In this document: positions 1-7,371 of the stretch, in pieces
How the letters are laid out: every line of letters begins with the position of its first letter
Position numbering within the stretch: position 1 is the stretch's first letter
Assembly: GCA_903921455.1 (NCBI GenBank)
Contig: CAIXPZ010000001.1
Location: 1 to 7,934, forward strand
Direction: 5' to 3'
From: an uncultured Verrucomicrobia subdivision 3 bacterium
Lineage (GTDB): Bacteria > Verrucomicrobiota > Verrucomicrobiae > Limisphaerales > UBA11358
Length of the DNA stretch: 7,934 nucleotides
Program-made: the position numbers and the translations under genes
The notes under the pieces: model-generated
Told to the model about the DNA's origin: nothing
Seen by the model: the letters and a program-made list of their open reading frames with translations, nothing else
The model's database searches: none

Positions 1-133
1 TGATTTGCCACTGGCCGCCGATGATTTGCGGAACCGGCGACACCACCGGTGTCCAGTAGCCGACGGTCAGGTTCGTCCGCGACATGAGCGTAAAACCGGC
101 GCTGGCCAGCGGCCACGACAACGTCAGGTTACC
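1..133 (-). pseudogene. 5'-less fragment of a secreted verrucomicrobial-type protein (LTLSWP / SRTNLT module)
   Basis: Reading the minus strand from about position 133 to the left edge gives 44 open codons in a frame different from the XylR-like gene. They contain GNLTLSWP, then GFTLMSRTNLTVGYW, then a segment ending GGQWQI. From memory, this LTLSWP...SRTNL...W pattern is typical of beta-sandwich tails of large secreted or surface proteins of Verrucomicrobiota. It has nothing in common with an AraC domain. The frame has a stop codon about 40 bases upstream, inside the XylR-like gene, and no convincing start codon or ribosome binding site, so the module has no beginning of its own. It continues past the window edge. 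It is either the remnant of a gene joined to xylR by deletion or the far side of an assembly error. The family assignment is by eye only. Confidence 0.4.
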
Positions 134-1190
134 GCGCAATCTCGTCCGTGCGCTGACGCCGGATTTCTTTCAGGATGGAGCCGCCCAGTTGCAACCGGAA
201 GCTGCGCTCCAGCGTGCGCCGGGAACTGCCCGACGCCAGCGCCACTTCATCTACGGTAAGCGGCGTTCTGACGCGATCCCGGATGCAGGTCAACGCTTTC
301 GCCAGACACGGGTCGTCCACCGCCACGATGTCCGTTGAGCGGCGGGGAACGACATGCGTCGCTAGGACAAGAATATTATTGTTGGGAACCTTTTCAGATT
401 TTTGCATCAACCGGTTCAACTCTTCGGCGGCCTGATAACCGGCGCGTTCAAAATTGAGCGCCACGCTGGTCATCGGCGGATCGGCCAGACCGCAAACCAC
501 CTCGTCGTTGTCCACGCCCACGATGCCCACGGTATCCGGAACCACGAGGCCGGCCAGCTTGCAGGCTTCCGCCACCTGCGCCCCGCAATCGTCATTGCAA
601 GCCATCACGCCCAGCGGTTGGGGAAGTTTCCGGAGCCAGTCCGCAAGCTGGCGGCGGGGTTTTCGCAAATCCGAACCGGAAACCGAAAGCACAAACATCG
701 GCGGTGCGGCGAAGCCCGCTTGCACCACGCGCTCGCAAAATGATTCCAGCCGGTGCTTGGACCACGGGGTTTGCTCAATTGAGTTTCGGGCCAGTCCGCA
801 ATACGCAAAATGTTTGAATCCACATTGCAGCAAATGTTCCGCCGCCATCCGGCCGATGGCTTGCGAATCCGTCACCACATTGATCAATCCGCGCACCTCC
901 CGGTCACGGTGACCAAACACCACCGTCGGAATCCCCAATCGCAGCGCCTGATTCTTGAGTTCGCTCACATCGCGAACAATAATGCCGTCCACCTCCCGCT
1001 TCTCCAAAATCAAACCGGTTTTCTCAAACCCCCGCGGCTCCCAGTAAAACGACCACGAACCGTGAAGGTGCGTGTATCGGGCAATCCCCCGAAGATAATC
1101 CCGCCCGGAGGCGCGCGAAGATTCGATGGACAGGATTACCTTGAAGTTTTTTTTCATCAGCGGTTCAGGTGTGGTTGACTGGTGAAACAC
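129..1190 (-). CDS. XylR-type sugar-responsive regulator, truncated in its AraC DNA-binding domain
   Basis: This is a cytoplasmic transcription regulator of the XylR group: an N-terminal periplasmic-binding-protein-like (LacI/PBP1) ligand domain joined to a C-terminal AraC-type DNA-binding domain. Residues about 16-287 form the ligand domain. It opens with KVILSIESSRASGRDYLRGI, and VMACNDDCGAQVAEAC and VGIVGVDNDEVVCGLADPP are the classical signatures of the fold. The AraC domain begins near residue 297; its first helix-turn-helix is LTVDEVALASGSSRRTLERSF (about 311-331). The protein ends at residue 353 after IRRQRTDEIAR, where family members continue for roughly 50 more residues with a second helix-turn-helix. 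DNA binding is therefore probably impaired. The longest frame uses a GTG at 1190. The ATG at 1157 (residue 12, MKKNFKV) fits the family start better; neither has a strong ribosome binding site. It lies 135 bp behind the GH2 gene, consistent with control of sugar genes. The ligand is unknown. Confidence 0.85.
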   Translation of the reverse strand: MFHQSTTPEPLMKKNFKVILSIESSRASGRDYLRGIARYTHLHGSWSFYWEPRGFEKTGLILEKREVDGIIVRDVSELKNQALRLGIPTVVFGHRDREVRGLINVVTDSQAIGRMAAEHLLQCGFKHFAYCGLARNSIEQTPWSKHRLESFCERVVQAGFAAPPMFVLSVSGSDLRKPRRQLADWLRKLPQPLGVMACNDDCGAQVAEACKLAGLVVPDTVGIVGVDNDEVVCGLADPPMTSVALNFERAGYQAAEELNRLMQKSEKVPNNNILVLATHVVPRRSTDIVAVDDPCLAKALTCIRDRVRTPLTVDEVALASGSSRRTLERSFRLQLGGSILKEIRRQRTDEIAR

Positions 1191-1280
1191 TATTTCATCC
1201 GCCCATTAAAAGACAAGCGCAACCAACGGACGTTTTATCGGCGGTTAATCCGAAAAGATTTGAAGGCGTCGCAGGACTCG

Positions 1281-1316
1281 TTCAAGAAAACGACCGCATC
1301 CACTAAAAACAGGTCG
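1281..1316 (-). terminator. possible weak terminator behind the GH2 gene
   Basis: About 10 bases after the GH2 stop codon the minus strand has CGACC (1316-1312) and its complement GGTCG (1295-1291), separated by 16 bases, followed by TTTTCTT. A five-pair stem with a large loop is a poor intrinsic terminator. It is listed only because position and T-rich tail fit. If real, it would separate the GH2 gene from the XylR-like gene. Confidence 0.2.
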
Positions 1317-1325
1317 GTAAACTTT

Positions 1326-3383
1326 TTAATCCAGTTTCCAAACGCAACTGTCCCGCAACGTCCGGCCACCGCGTTCAGCCTTGGCTTCGATGCGGTTTTC
1401 ACCGGCGGTAAGTTTCACATCTTTCCAGACGAAGACGGAGTTGCCATCGTTGTCGCGCGTGTTTTGGGAAACGCCGTTAATGAACAACTCCGCTGACTTC
1501 GCGTTGGAATAAATCTTCACGTCAGTCACCGCATTAGTGCGTTCGATGAAGCGCGAACTGTTGATGTGCAGCACCGGCGCGTCCGACCAGTTGGCTTGAT
1601 AAAAATAAAATGCGTCCTTCTTCGTCTGCCGGTCGCGCGTCACCAAGCCTTTGTCATTGAGTCCCGGCTGGCCGCCCTCGTGCCGCGTGTCCACAGCGAA
1701 ATCAAACATGTTCCAGACGAACGTGCCCCAGACGTAAGGCCGCGCCTTCATCTGCGCCCAAGTGATTTCGTGGACGATACTCTGCCATTCTTCGGGATGC
1801 CACGGGCCGGTGGTCTTGGGCCGCTGCGGATGATCCTCATGGTGCGCGGTGTTGGCGCCCGCACCGTATTCGCTGATGGCGATGCCGCCGTGCTGGCTGG
1901 AATTGCGGTGACGTTCGAGCAGCGCGGCCATGTTGGTGGGCGGGCCGGAATACCAGCCGGGATAAACATTCCACGCAAGCAAATCCAAAGTGCGATACGC
2001 GTCAGCCCAGTTTTTTTTGTCCACGCTGGCGGCGGCGATGGTGGGCCGCGTCGGGTCTTCCTGATGCGCGAGCAAATTCAGCTTGGCGATGTTCGTGTGC
2101 GGATCGTCGGTGGAGCCGTTGCCGATTTCGTTGAACAAGCTCCACGCGAAAATAGCGGGGTGATTCACGTTTTGCCGGATGAGGTCGCGGAGCTGGCTGC
2201 TGCTGGTGGCAAGAAATTCAAGATTATTGCTGACGGTGTTGACCTGCGGAATTTCCGCCCAGACAAGAATGCCCGCGCGGTCGCACAGACTGTAAAAATA
2301 ATCGCTGTGCTGATAATGGCAGCAGCGCACGACGGTCGCGCCAATCTCCTGAAGCAGCGTAACGTCGCGCTCCATGTCCGCCTCGGTGATGGCCCAACCT
2401 TTGTCCTGCATGTCCTGATGGCGGTTGACGCCGTGCAGATGATACGGCTCGCCGTTCAGGAAAAATCCCAGCTCCGGGTCCACGCGATAAAAGCGCAAGC
2501 CGAGCGGCTGCTCGACGGAATCAACGACCTGACCATCCGCGCTCAACTCCACGATGGCGCGGTAAAGATACGGGTCCTTGCGGCCGTTCCACAAATGCGG
2601 GTTCGCGAGCTTGAGATGCAGCGACTGCATTTCCGGCGCGGATGACGGCGTGAACTTCCGGCTTTCCATCGCCACGGTCATTCCGTCTGCGTCCACGACT
2701 TTGGCGGTGAACTGTAACTTCCATGATTTTTTTGCAGCACTGGAAATCGTCGTGTTCACATCCAGCACGGCCTGCTTGGCGGAAACGCTGGTTTGCAGCC
2801 ACGCGACGCCCGGCGAGCCGTGGTCGGTGAGCGTGAAATTTTCCTCGCCGGCGACGATCAAATGCACCGGGCGATACAGTCCGCCATAAACAGAGAAATC
2901 GCCGGCCAGCGGCGCGACATCGGAAAACCTCTCGTTGCTGACGCGCACGGCGAGGAGATTCTTGCCGCTCGCATTCAAGTTGGTGGTGATCTCAAAACAA
3001 AACGCGCCGAAGCCGCCGCGATGTTCGCCGAGAATTTTTCCGTTCAGATAAACCTCGGCCACGAGGCTCGCCGCCTCAAAGCGCAGGAAGAATCTTTTTC
3101 CAGTTTGCGGAGTGACCTCAAGTTCGCGCCGATACCAGCTTGGCCCGCGATAAAACTTTTCGCCTTTCTGCGCCTGTTCCCAGCCCCAGCAATGCGGCAA
3201 GGAAACCGACTGCCAGCCGGTAGCGTTGAAGTCAGATAGTTCCGCACCGCTGACTTCGCCCTGGTTGAACTGCCAGCCCGAATCCAGCCGCGAGTCGGCG
3301 CGCACGGCCTCGCCGGCAAACGCGGTGGACGCGCGAAATAAAACCAAAGCGGCGCACAGGGAGAAAATAAATCGGCAATTCAT
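1326..3383 (-). CDS. secreted glycoside hydrolase family 2 enzyme, beta-galactosidase-like
   Basis: This is a retaining exo-glycosidase of family GH2 that probably removes beta-linked galactose (or a related sugar) from oligosaccharides outside the cytoplasm. A signal peptide covers residues 1-23, with predicted cleavage after STAFA. It is followed by a jelly-roll sugar-binding domain (about 33-178, ending in VYGGLYRPVHLI), an Ig-like domain (about 180-298) and a TIM barrel (about 299-600) with HGVNRHQD at 317-324. The acid/base is E419 in WSLFNEIGNG and the nucleophile is E505 in ISEYGAGAN. WGTFVWNMFDF (552-562) and NDKGLVTRDRQTKKDAFYFY (576-595) match bacterial GH2 beta-galactosidases. A small C-terminal beta domain (about 606-685, DUF4982-like) follows. 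At 685 residues it lacks the large C-terminal domain of LacZ. It lies 60 bp behind the response regulator in the same direction. Beta-galactosidase is the best guess; beta-glucuronidase or beta-mannosidase cannot be excluded by eye. Family membership and catalytic residues are secure. Confidence 0.93.
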   Translation of the reverse strand: MNCRFIFSLCAALVLFRASTAFAGEAVRADSRLDSGWQFNQGEVSGAELSDFNATGWQSVSLPHCWGWEQAQKGEKFYRGPSWYRRELEVTPQTGKRFFLRFEAASLVAEVYLNGKILGEHRGGFGAFCFEITTNLNASGKNLLAVRVSNERFSDVAPLAGDFSVYGGLYRPVHLIVAGEENFTLTDHGSPGVAWLQTSVSAKQAVLDVNTTISSAAKKSWKLQFTAKVVDADGMTVAMESRKFTPSSAPEMQSLHLKLANPHLWNGRKDPYLYRAIVELSADGQVVDSVEQPLGLRFYRVDPELGFFLNGEPYHLHGVNRHQDMQDKGWAITEADMERDVTLLQEIGATVVRCCHYQHSDYFYSLCDRAGILVWAEIPQVNTVSNNLEFLATSSSQLRDLIRQNVNHPAIFAWSLFNEIGNGSTDDPHTNIAKLNLLAHQEDPTRPTIAAASVDKKNWADAYRTLDLLAWNVYPGWYSGPPTNMAALLERHRNSSQHGGIAISEYGAGANTAHHEDHPQRPKTTGPWHPEEWQSIVHEITWAQMKARPYVWGTFVWNMFDFAVDTRHEGGQPGLNDKGLVTRDRQTKKDAFYFYQANWSDAPVLHINSSRFIERTNAVTDVKIYSNAKSAELFINGVSQNTRDNDGNSVFVWKDVKLTAGENRIEAKAERGGRTLRDSCVWKLD

Positions 3384-3419
3384 GCGCGGAAGTTATCAGA
3401 CACCGAAAACCAGACCAGA

Positions 3420-3431
3420 GCATATTTATGC
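3420..3431. repeat. 12-bp inverted repeat between response regulator and GH2 genes
   Basis: GCATATTTATGC is a 5+2+5 inverted repeat in an AT-rich island of otherwise GC-rich DNA. It lies 12 bases after the response-regulator stop codon and about 36 bases before the GH2 start codon. Dyad symmetry at this place could be a regulator site or a small hairpin, but a short repeat like this can also arise by chance. Confidence 0.3.
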
Positions 3432-3443
3432 CCCGCCGCCACC

Positions 3444-4088
3444 TCAGCGCCGGAGATATTTATTGACCGCCTCCACCTTGGAGTGGACGTGCAGCTTCTC
3501 GTAGATTTTGCGGATGTAGTTGCGCACGCCATGCACGGAAATTCCGAGGTGGTCGGCAATTTCCTTGTAAGCGTAACCCTGCGCGAGCTGTTCGAGAAAT
3601 TTTTTCTCGCCCGGCGTCAGTTGTTCCAGCTCGGCGGCGACACCTTTTGGCGCTGGCGGCGCATGAGAAAAAAACTGCACCACGCGCCGGGCGATTTGCG
3701 GCGTCATCGGCGAACCGCCGGCGTAAAGTTCCTGAATCGCCTGCAGCAGCTTCGTCGAGGACGTGCGCTTGAGCAGATAGCCACCCGCGCCGGCCTTGAG
3801 CGATTCAAACAGCCGGTCGCTGTCCTCGTAGGCCGTGAGCATGAGAAAATTTATTTTCGGATGCGCGGCCTTGAGTTCGCGCACGCATTCCACGCCGTCC
3901 ACGCCGGGCAACTGGATGTCCATCACCACCACGTCCGGCTTCACCTGCGGAATGCCCTTGAGCGCCGACGAACCATCCGCGTAAGTGCCCACCAGTTCGA
4001 GGTTCGGCGCGGCGCTGGCGAGTTCCACCAGCTTGCTGCGAAACTGCTCGTGGTCCTCGACGAAAACAATCTTGATGGCTTTGCTCAT
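3444..4088 (-). CDS. NarL/LuxR-family response regulator, partner of the adjacent sensor kinase
   Basis: This is a cytoplasmic response regulator: a receiver domain that takes phosphate from a histidine kinase, followed by a DNA-binding output domain. Residues 5-120 form the receiver. They show the acidic pair E11-D12, the phosphorylation site D57 in VVVMDIQLPGVDG, the switch threonine T85 in LMLTAYED and the conserved K107 in GGYLLKR. Residues 157-213 form a LuxR/GerE-type helix-turn-helix, with LTPGEKKFLEQLAQGYAYKE and then HLGISVHGVRNYIRKIYEKL. The usual T-V-x-x-H of the recognition helix is V-H-G-V-R-N-Y here, seen in a minority of members. The length, 214 residues, is normal for the family. 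It starts 60 bp behind the HisKA_3-type kinase, the class that normally pairs with LuxR-type regulators, so the two are very probably a cognate pair. The GH2 gene 60 bp downstream is a likely target. There is no clear ribosome binding site; the leader is AT-rich. Confidence 0.95.
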   Translation of the reverse strand: MSKAIKIVFVEDHEQFRSKLVELASAAPNLELVGTYADGSSALKGIPQVKPDVVVMDIQLPGVDGVECVRELKAAHPKINFLMLTAYEDSDRLFESLKAGAGGYLLKRTSSTKLLQAIQELYAGGSPMTPQIARRVVQFFSHAPPAPKGVAAELEQLTPGEKKFLEQLAQGYAYKEIADHLGISVHGVRNYIRKIYEKLHVHSKVEAVNKYLRR

Positions 4089-4094
4089 TTATAT

Positions 4095-4124
4095 TTTGCG
4101 GGGCAACGTTTCCAACTTCGCAAA
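4095..4124 (-). repeat. inverted repeat in the leader of the response regulator gene
   Basis: On the minus strand TTTGCG (4124-4119) and CGCAAA (4100-4095) are perfect 6-bp complements separated by 18 bases. The second arm ends six bases before the response-regulator ATG. It could form a hairpin in the kinase-regulator mRNA that tunes translation of the regulator, or be chance. No T-run follows, so it is not an intrinsic terminator. Confidence 0.25.
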
Positions 4125-4148
4125 TCAATCTGGCTGGCTCAAGGGCAA

Positions 4149-7100
4149 TCAGACCGGCGGCTTCGCGGCCGGCGACTGGCCGCGCGGATAATCCATCGTC
4201 AGCCGGACGGTCGTGCCTTTGCTGGGCTGGCTTTCAACCGCAAACCGTCCACCCAACGACTCGGTGCGTTGGCGCATATTTTCCAAACCGTTGCGCTCCT
4301 TGCGTGACGGCACAACGGCGAGATCAAAGCCCGCGCCGTTGTCTTGAATGCAAATCTCAAACTGCACCCCGTCCGTTTTTGCGCCCAACGAAATCTCCGT
4401 GGCGCGCGAATGTTTGAGCGCATTGGTCAGCGCCTCCTTGACGACGAGGAAAATGTTGTGGCGCATCTCCGGCGGCAGCGGCACCTCCGGCAAATCTTCC
4501 GCGATCAAAAAACGGCAGTGGACTTCCGTGTTTTCAAACAGCTCGCGGGCAAGCTGCGTCAGGTATTCCACCAGGCTGCGCAAAGAATCGTTGCGCGGAT
4601 TTACTGCCCAGACAATTTCGTCCAGCGCGCGCGCCGTGCGGACAGCGAAGCCGGAGATTTTGCCCACGCGCGCTTTCAACTGTTCCGCGCTGGTCTCTTT
4701 CGACTGGCCGATGTCGGCGATGGACATGGAAATGTAGGTAAGACTGGAGCCGAGTTCGTCGTGGAGATCGCGCGCGATGCGGACGCGCTCGTTTTCCATG
4801 GCGCGCTCCTGCTCGATGCGTTTGAGCCGCGCGCGGTAGCGGCGACGTTCGACCAGACGGATGCCCGCCGCGATCAGGCCGATCATAAACACGACCGACA
4901 GCAGTTCAAACCACAGCGTCTGCCAGAAATACGCCGCCACCACGAACGCCACGGCTGCGCCCGGTTCGTCCCACTGGCCGTTGAGGTTGCTGGCCTGAAC
5001 ATGGAAGCGATAGTCGCCCGGCGGCAGATAGCTGTAATGCGCCTCCCGGATGTCGCTCCATTCCGTCCAGCCGGCATCCAGTCCTTCCAGCCAGTAGCGG
5101 AACTGGATTTTTTCCGGCGCGTCAAAGGCGATGCCAGTGTAATGAAAGTCGAAGCTGTGTTTGCCCGCCGGGATTTGCAGCGAAGATTGAGGCTCCAGCT
5201 TCCATTCTCCACCTTCAATTTCTTTCCGGTCCACCAGAAATTCCTCCAGCAACACCGCCGGCAGCGTCGCGACGCGCGTCTGCTGGCGCGGGTCAATGAC
5301 CACAATGCCTTTGGCCGTCGCGAAACAAAGCTGGCCCGCTTGCGTCTTTAAGGCCGCGCCAAAATTCCCGACGCATTCCTCCGAAGCCATGCCTTCGGAC
5401 AAACCGAAATTCATCAGGTGCACGGCGGCGGATTTGCCGGCGGCGACATCGTTCAATACGCGCTTGCTGACGCGACAAATGCCGCGATTGCAGCCCAGCC
5501 ACAAGCTGCCATCGTCGTCCTCCAGAATTTGTAGAATGATGTCGTCCAGCAAACCCTGCTTGGTCGTGAAACCCGTCATCCGCCCGTGCGCCCAGCGGTT
5601 CAGGCCGCCGCCGTCCGTCCCGATCCACAGCGTCCCGTCCGCATCGAGATGCAGCGAGCGGATAAGATCGCTTTGCAGTCCGTCCTTGGTGGTGAACACC
5701 GTGAGTTTGCCATTTTGCAACCGCGCCAGCCCGCCGCCCAGCGAACCAATCCACAATGTCCCGTCCGGTTCCTGCGCCAGCGTCGTCACCGGCTGGCCGG
5801 AGAGTCCATTCACCGGCGTGTAAGTTCCCTGATTCAGCAAACCCAGTTTACCGTTGTAAGTGCCCACCCACATGCCCGCATCCCGGTCTTCGCACAAACT
5901 CCAAACCCGGTCGCCGATGAGCCACGGCGTGTCGCTGTAATGGGAAAGTAACTTGCCCTCCTGCCATTGATACACCGCCGGCCCCGCGCCCCACCACACG
6001 CTGCCATCGCGTCCGCCCAACACCGCTTCCAACAGCACATGGGCGCGAAACGGTTCGCCCTCCATTGGGCTGGCCGATTTTCCCTGCCAGCGGTAAAGCC
6101 CCTGCCCATAAGTGGCCGCCCAAAGTTCCCCGTTCGTGGTTTGCGCCAGCGAACGCAACTGGCATTCTGACGAACCTTGCATCAGATGATACACGGAAAG
6201 TTTCTTCGGCCCGATGCGGTTCAGGCCACCGGACTGCGTGCCCGCCCAGAGAAACGGCTCGTGCCCCGCGTAAAGCGACAGCATCGCATCGTCCGACAGG
6301 CCGTCTTTTTTCTGCAAGGCGTTGAAGCGCCCGTTTTGAAAATAATATAGCCCCTCGTTCAACGACGCGGCCCAGATGGTGCCGTCCGCTGTTTCCGCAA
6401 TGCGATACGGCACCGCTTCCTGGAAACCGTCATTGGTTCCGAACGTGGTCCAGCTCCCGTTTTCACCGCACAAGATGCGGCGTTCGCGCAGACCCGCCCA
6501 CACGCGGTCCTGGCTGTCCACGAAAACACAGCGGGGATTATTGGCATTCCGCGAGACCGAAATCGCCACCGAAAAGGTATCGTCGTGAAAGCGCAGCAGA
6601 CCGTTGTGCAGCGTCGCTGCATAGATGTCCCCCGCCCGGTTCTTCGCCAGATCAAAGATTAGAATCGAACCAATCCCCTTCACCGCCGGCTCGAACCGGC
6701 CATCATGCCAGCGGCTCAAGCCCGTGTGCGTGCCAATCCAGACATCGCCATTCGTCGCCTCCACGAAGCTGCTAATGGAATCGCCCGCCAAGCCGTCCTT
6801 GACCGTGAAGGTTTTTATCTCCCCGCGCACCAACTGACCCACACCGCCGCCCGAAGTGCCAATCCACAACCTCCCCCGGCTGTCCTCCAGCAACGCCGAA
6901 ATCTGGAGATTCTTCAAGCCGTCCGCCAGCCCGAACACCCGGCAATGCACCCCATCGAACCGCGCCAACCCCTCGTCCGTGCCCAGCCACAGATAACCGT
7001 CTCGCGTCTGCGTCACGGCGTTGACCGTGTTATTAGGCAACCCCTGCTGGTTCTGCCACGCCCGGATGAAAAACGCCGCGTCCGGATTGCCCGCCGCTGG

Positions 7101-7175
7101 CTGCGCGCCGGTGGACAGCGCCAGTCCCCCGCTGGCCAGCAGCGCGGCCAACCCGTTGCGGAACGAAACAATCAT
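4149..7175 (-). CDS. two-component sensor histidine kinase with periplasmic double beta-propeller and Y_Y_Y domain
   Basis: This is a membrane sensor that autophosphorylates on histidine and passes phosphate to a response regulator. A signal peptide or N-terminal membrane segment covers residues 1-24. A long run of regulator-propeller blades follows, each with a W-x-G-T-like motif (W63, W104, W146, Y185, W226, W268, W310, W352, W394, W436, W475, W517, W559, C617). These are about 42 residues apart, 14 in all, consistent with two seven-bladed propellers. The Y_Y_Y domain spans about 675-746 (YRFHVQASNLNGQWDEPG). One membrane helix spans about 755-774. The HisKA_3 domain carries the phospho-acceptor H805 in RIARDLHDELGSS. 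The HATPase domain has N918 in EALTNALKHS, DNGAGF at 945-950 and GLENM at 963-967. It resembles the sensory half of Bacteroidetes hybrid systems for glycans, but has no receiver or AraC output of its own; these roles fall to the LuxR-type regulator 60 bp downstream. The ligand is unknown, perhaps an oligosaccharide. Confidence 0.96.
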   Translation of the reverse strand: MIVSFRNGLAALLASGGLALSTGAQPAAGNPDAAFFIRAWQNQQGLPNNTVNAVTQTRDGYLWLGTDEGLARFDGVHCRVFGLADGLKNLQISALLEDSRGRLWIGTSGGGVGQLVRGEIKTFTVKDGLAGDSISSFVEATNGDVWIGTHTGLSRWHDGRFEPAVKGIGSILIFDLAKNRAGDIYAATLHNGLLRFHDDTFSVAISVSRNANNPRCVFVDSQDRVWAGLRERRILCGENGSWTTFGTNDGFQEAVPYRIAETADGTIWAASLNEGLYYFQNGRFNALQKKDGLSDDAMLSLYAGHEPFLWAGTQSGGLNRIGPKKLSVYHLMQGSSECQLRSLAQTTNGELWAATYGQGLYRWQGKSASPMEGEPFRAHVLLEAVLGGRDGSVWWGAGPAVYQWQEGKLLSHYSDTPWLIGDRVWSLCEDRDAGMWVGTYNGKLGLLNQGTYTPVNGLSGQPVTTLAQEPDGTLWIGSLGGGLARLQNGKLTVFTTKDGLQSDLIRSLHLDADGTLWIGTDGGGLNRWAHGRMTGFTTKQGLLDDIILQILEDDDGSLWLGCNRGICRVSKRVLNDVAAGKSAAVHLMNFGLSEGMASEECVGNFGAALKTQAGQLCFATAKGIVVIDPRQQTRVATLPAVLLEEFLVDRKEIEGGEWKLEPQSSLQIPAGKHSFDFHYTGIAFDAPEKIQFRYWLEGLDAGWTEWSDIREAHYSYLPPGDYRFHVQASNLNGQWDEPGAAVAFVVAAYFWQTLWFELLSVVFMIGLIAAGIRLVERRRYRARLKRIEQERAMENERVRIARDLHDELGSSLTYISMSIADIGQSKETSAEQLKARVGKISGFAVRTARALDEIVWAVNPRNDSLRSLVEYLTQLARELFENTEVHCRFLIAEDLPEVPLPPEMRHNIFLVVKEALTNALKHSRATEISLGAKTDGVQFEICIQDNGAGFDLAVVPSRKERNGLENMRQRTESLGGRFAVESQPSKGTTVRLTMDYPRGQSPAAKPPV

Positions 7176-7268
7176 CGCCTCATGCCATCAAAAGTCTTCG
7201 CTCAACACAAGGGGAATCCCACGACAGCGGACAGTTTCATAACCACCCCAGATTTCGGCTGGCAGGGG

Positions 7269-7289
7269 AAAATGGCGGAGCGCCAATTT
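7269..7289. terminator. possible weak hairpin terminator in the gap before the kinase gene
   Basis: TGGCG and CGCCA form a five-pair stem with a three-base loop (7273-7285). After one mismatch the stem extends by three A-T pairs, so read on the minus strand it is followed by TTTT. It lies about 80 bases behind the stop of the upstream gene. The T-run is short, so it would be weak. The rest of the 196-base gap (7176-7371), where a promoter for the kinase operon would be expected, shows no promoter or operator I can defend. Confidence 0.3.
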
Positions 7290-7371
7290 GCAGACGGCTT
7301 GGCGGGTTCGAAATTCAAAGCGTCTTGCGACTTGGCATCCAAGGCCAGAGAGAGGCTGACGCGGTTGCCGC

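Noticed and set aside
101..110. Palindrome GCTGGCCAGC close to the xylR joint, also present at 7131-7140
   Set aside because: It was considered as a recombination site, but the second copy is in the signal-peptide coding part of the kinase and a 10-bp GC-rich palindrome is expected by chance; it also does not sit exactly at the joint.
1225..1234. AACGGACGTT inverted repeat upstream of the XylR-like gene, considered as an operator
   Set aside because: It has only four-base arms, no second copy nearby, and XylR/AraC sites are usually tandem rather than small dyads.
1191..1325. Possible sigma-70 promoter for the XylR-like gene (TTGAAC followed by an AATCTT-like box)
   Set aside because: The spacing is too long and the second box weak; the same quality of match can be found at random in this gap.
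1566..2645. 359-codon open frame on the plus strand opposite the GH2 gene
   Set aside because: It lies entirely antisense to a GH2 gene with all catalytic motifs, and its translation shows no domain, only the Val/Arg/Ala-rich text typical of the opposite strand of GC-rich genes.
3483..4307. 274-codon open frame on the plus strand opposite the response regulator
   Set aside because: It crosses the antisense of two genuine genes and their gap. No domain and no start signal; a shadow caused by GC-rich third positions.
4344..5351. 335-codon open frame on the plus strand opposite the kinase gene
   Set aside because: It is antisense to the Y_Y_Y, membrane and kinase domains, which are unmistakable. 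Its composition is extremely rich in Arg, Ala and His with no recognisable motif.
4337..6988. Regular repeats in the kinase gene considered as DNA repeats or a CRISPR-like array
   Set aside because: The periodicity of about 126 bases is explained by propeller blades of about 42 residues; similarity is at protein level and the nucleotide copies are diverged.
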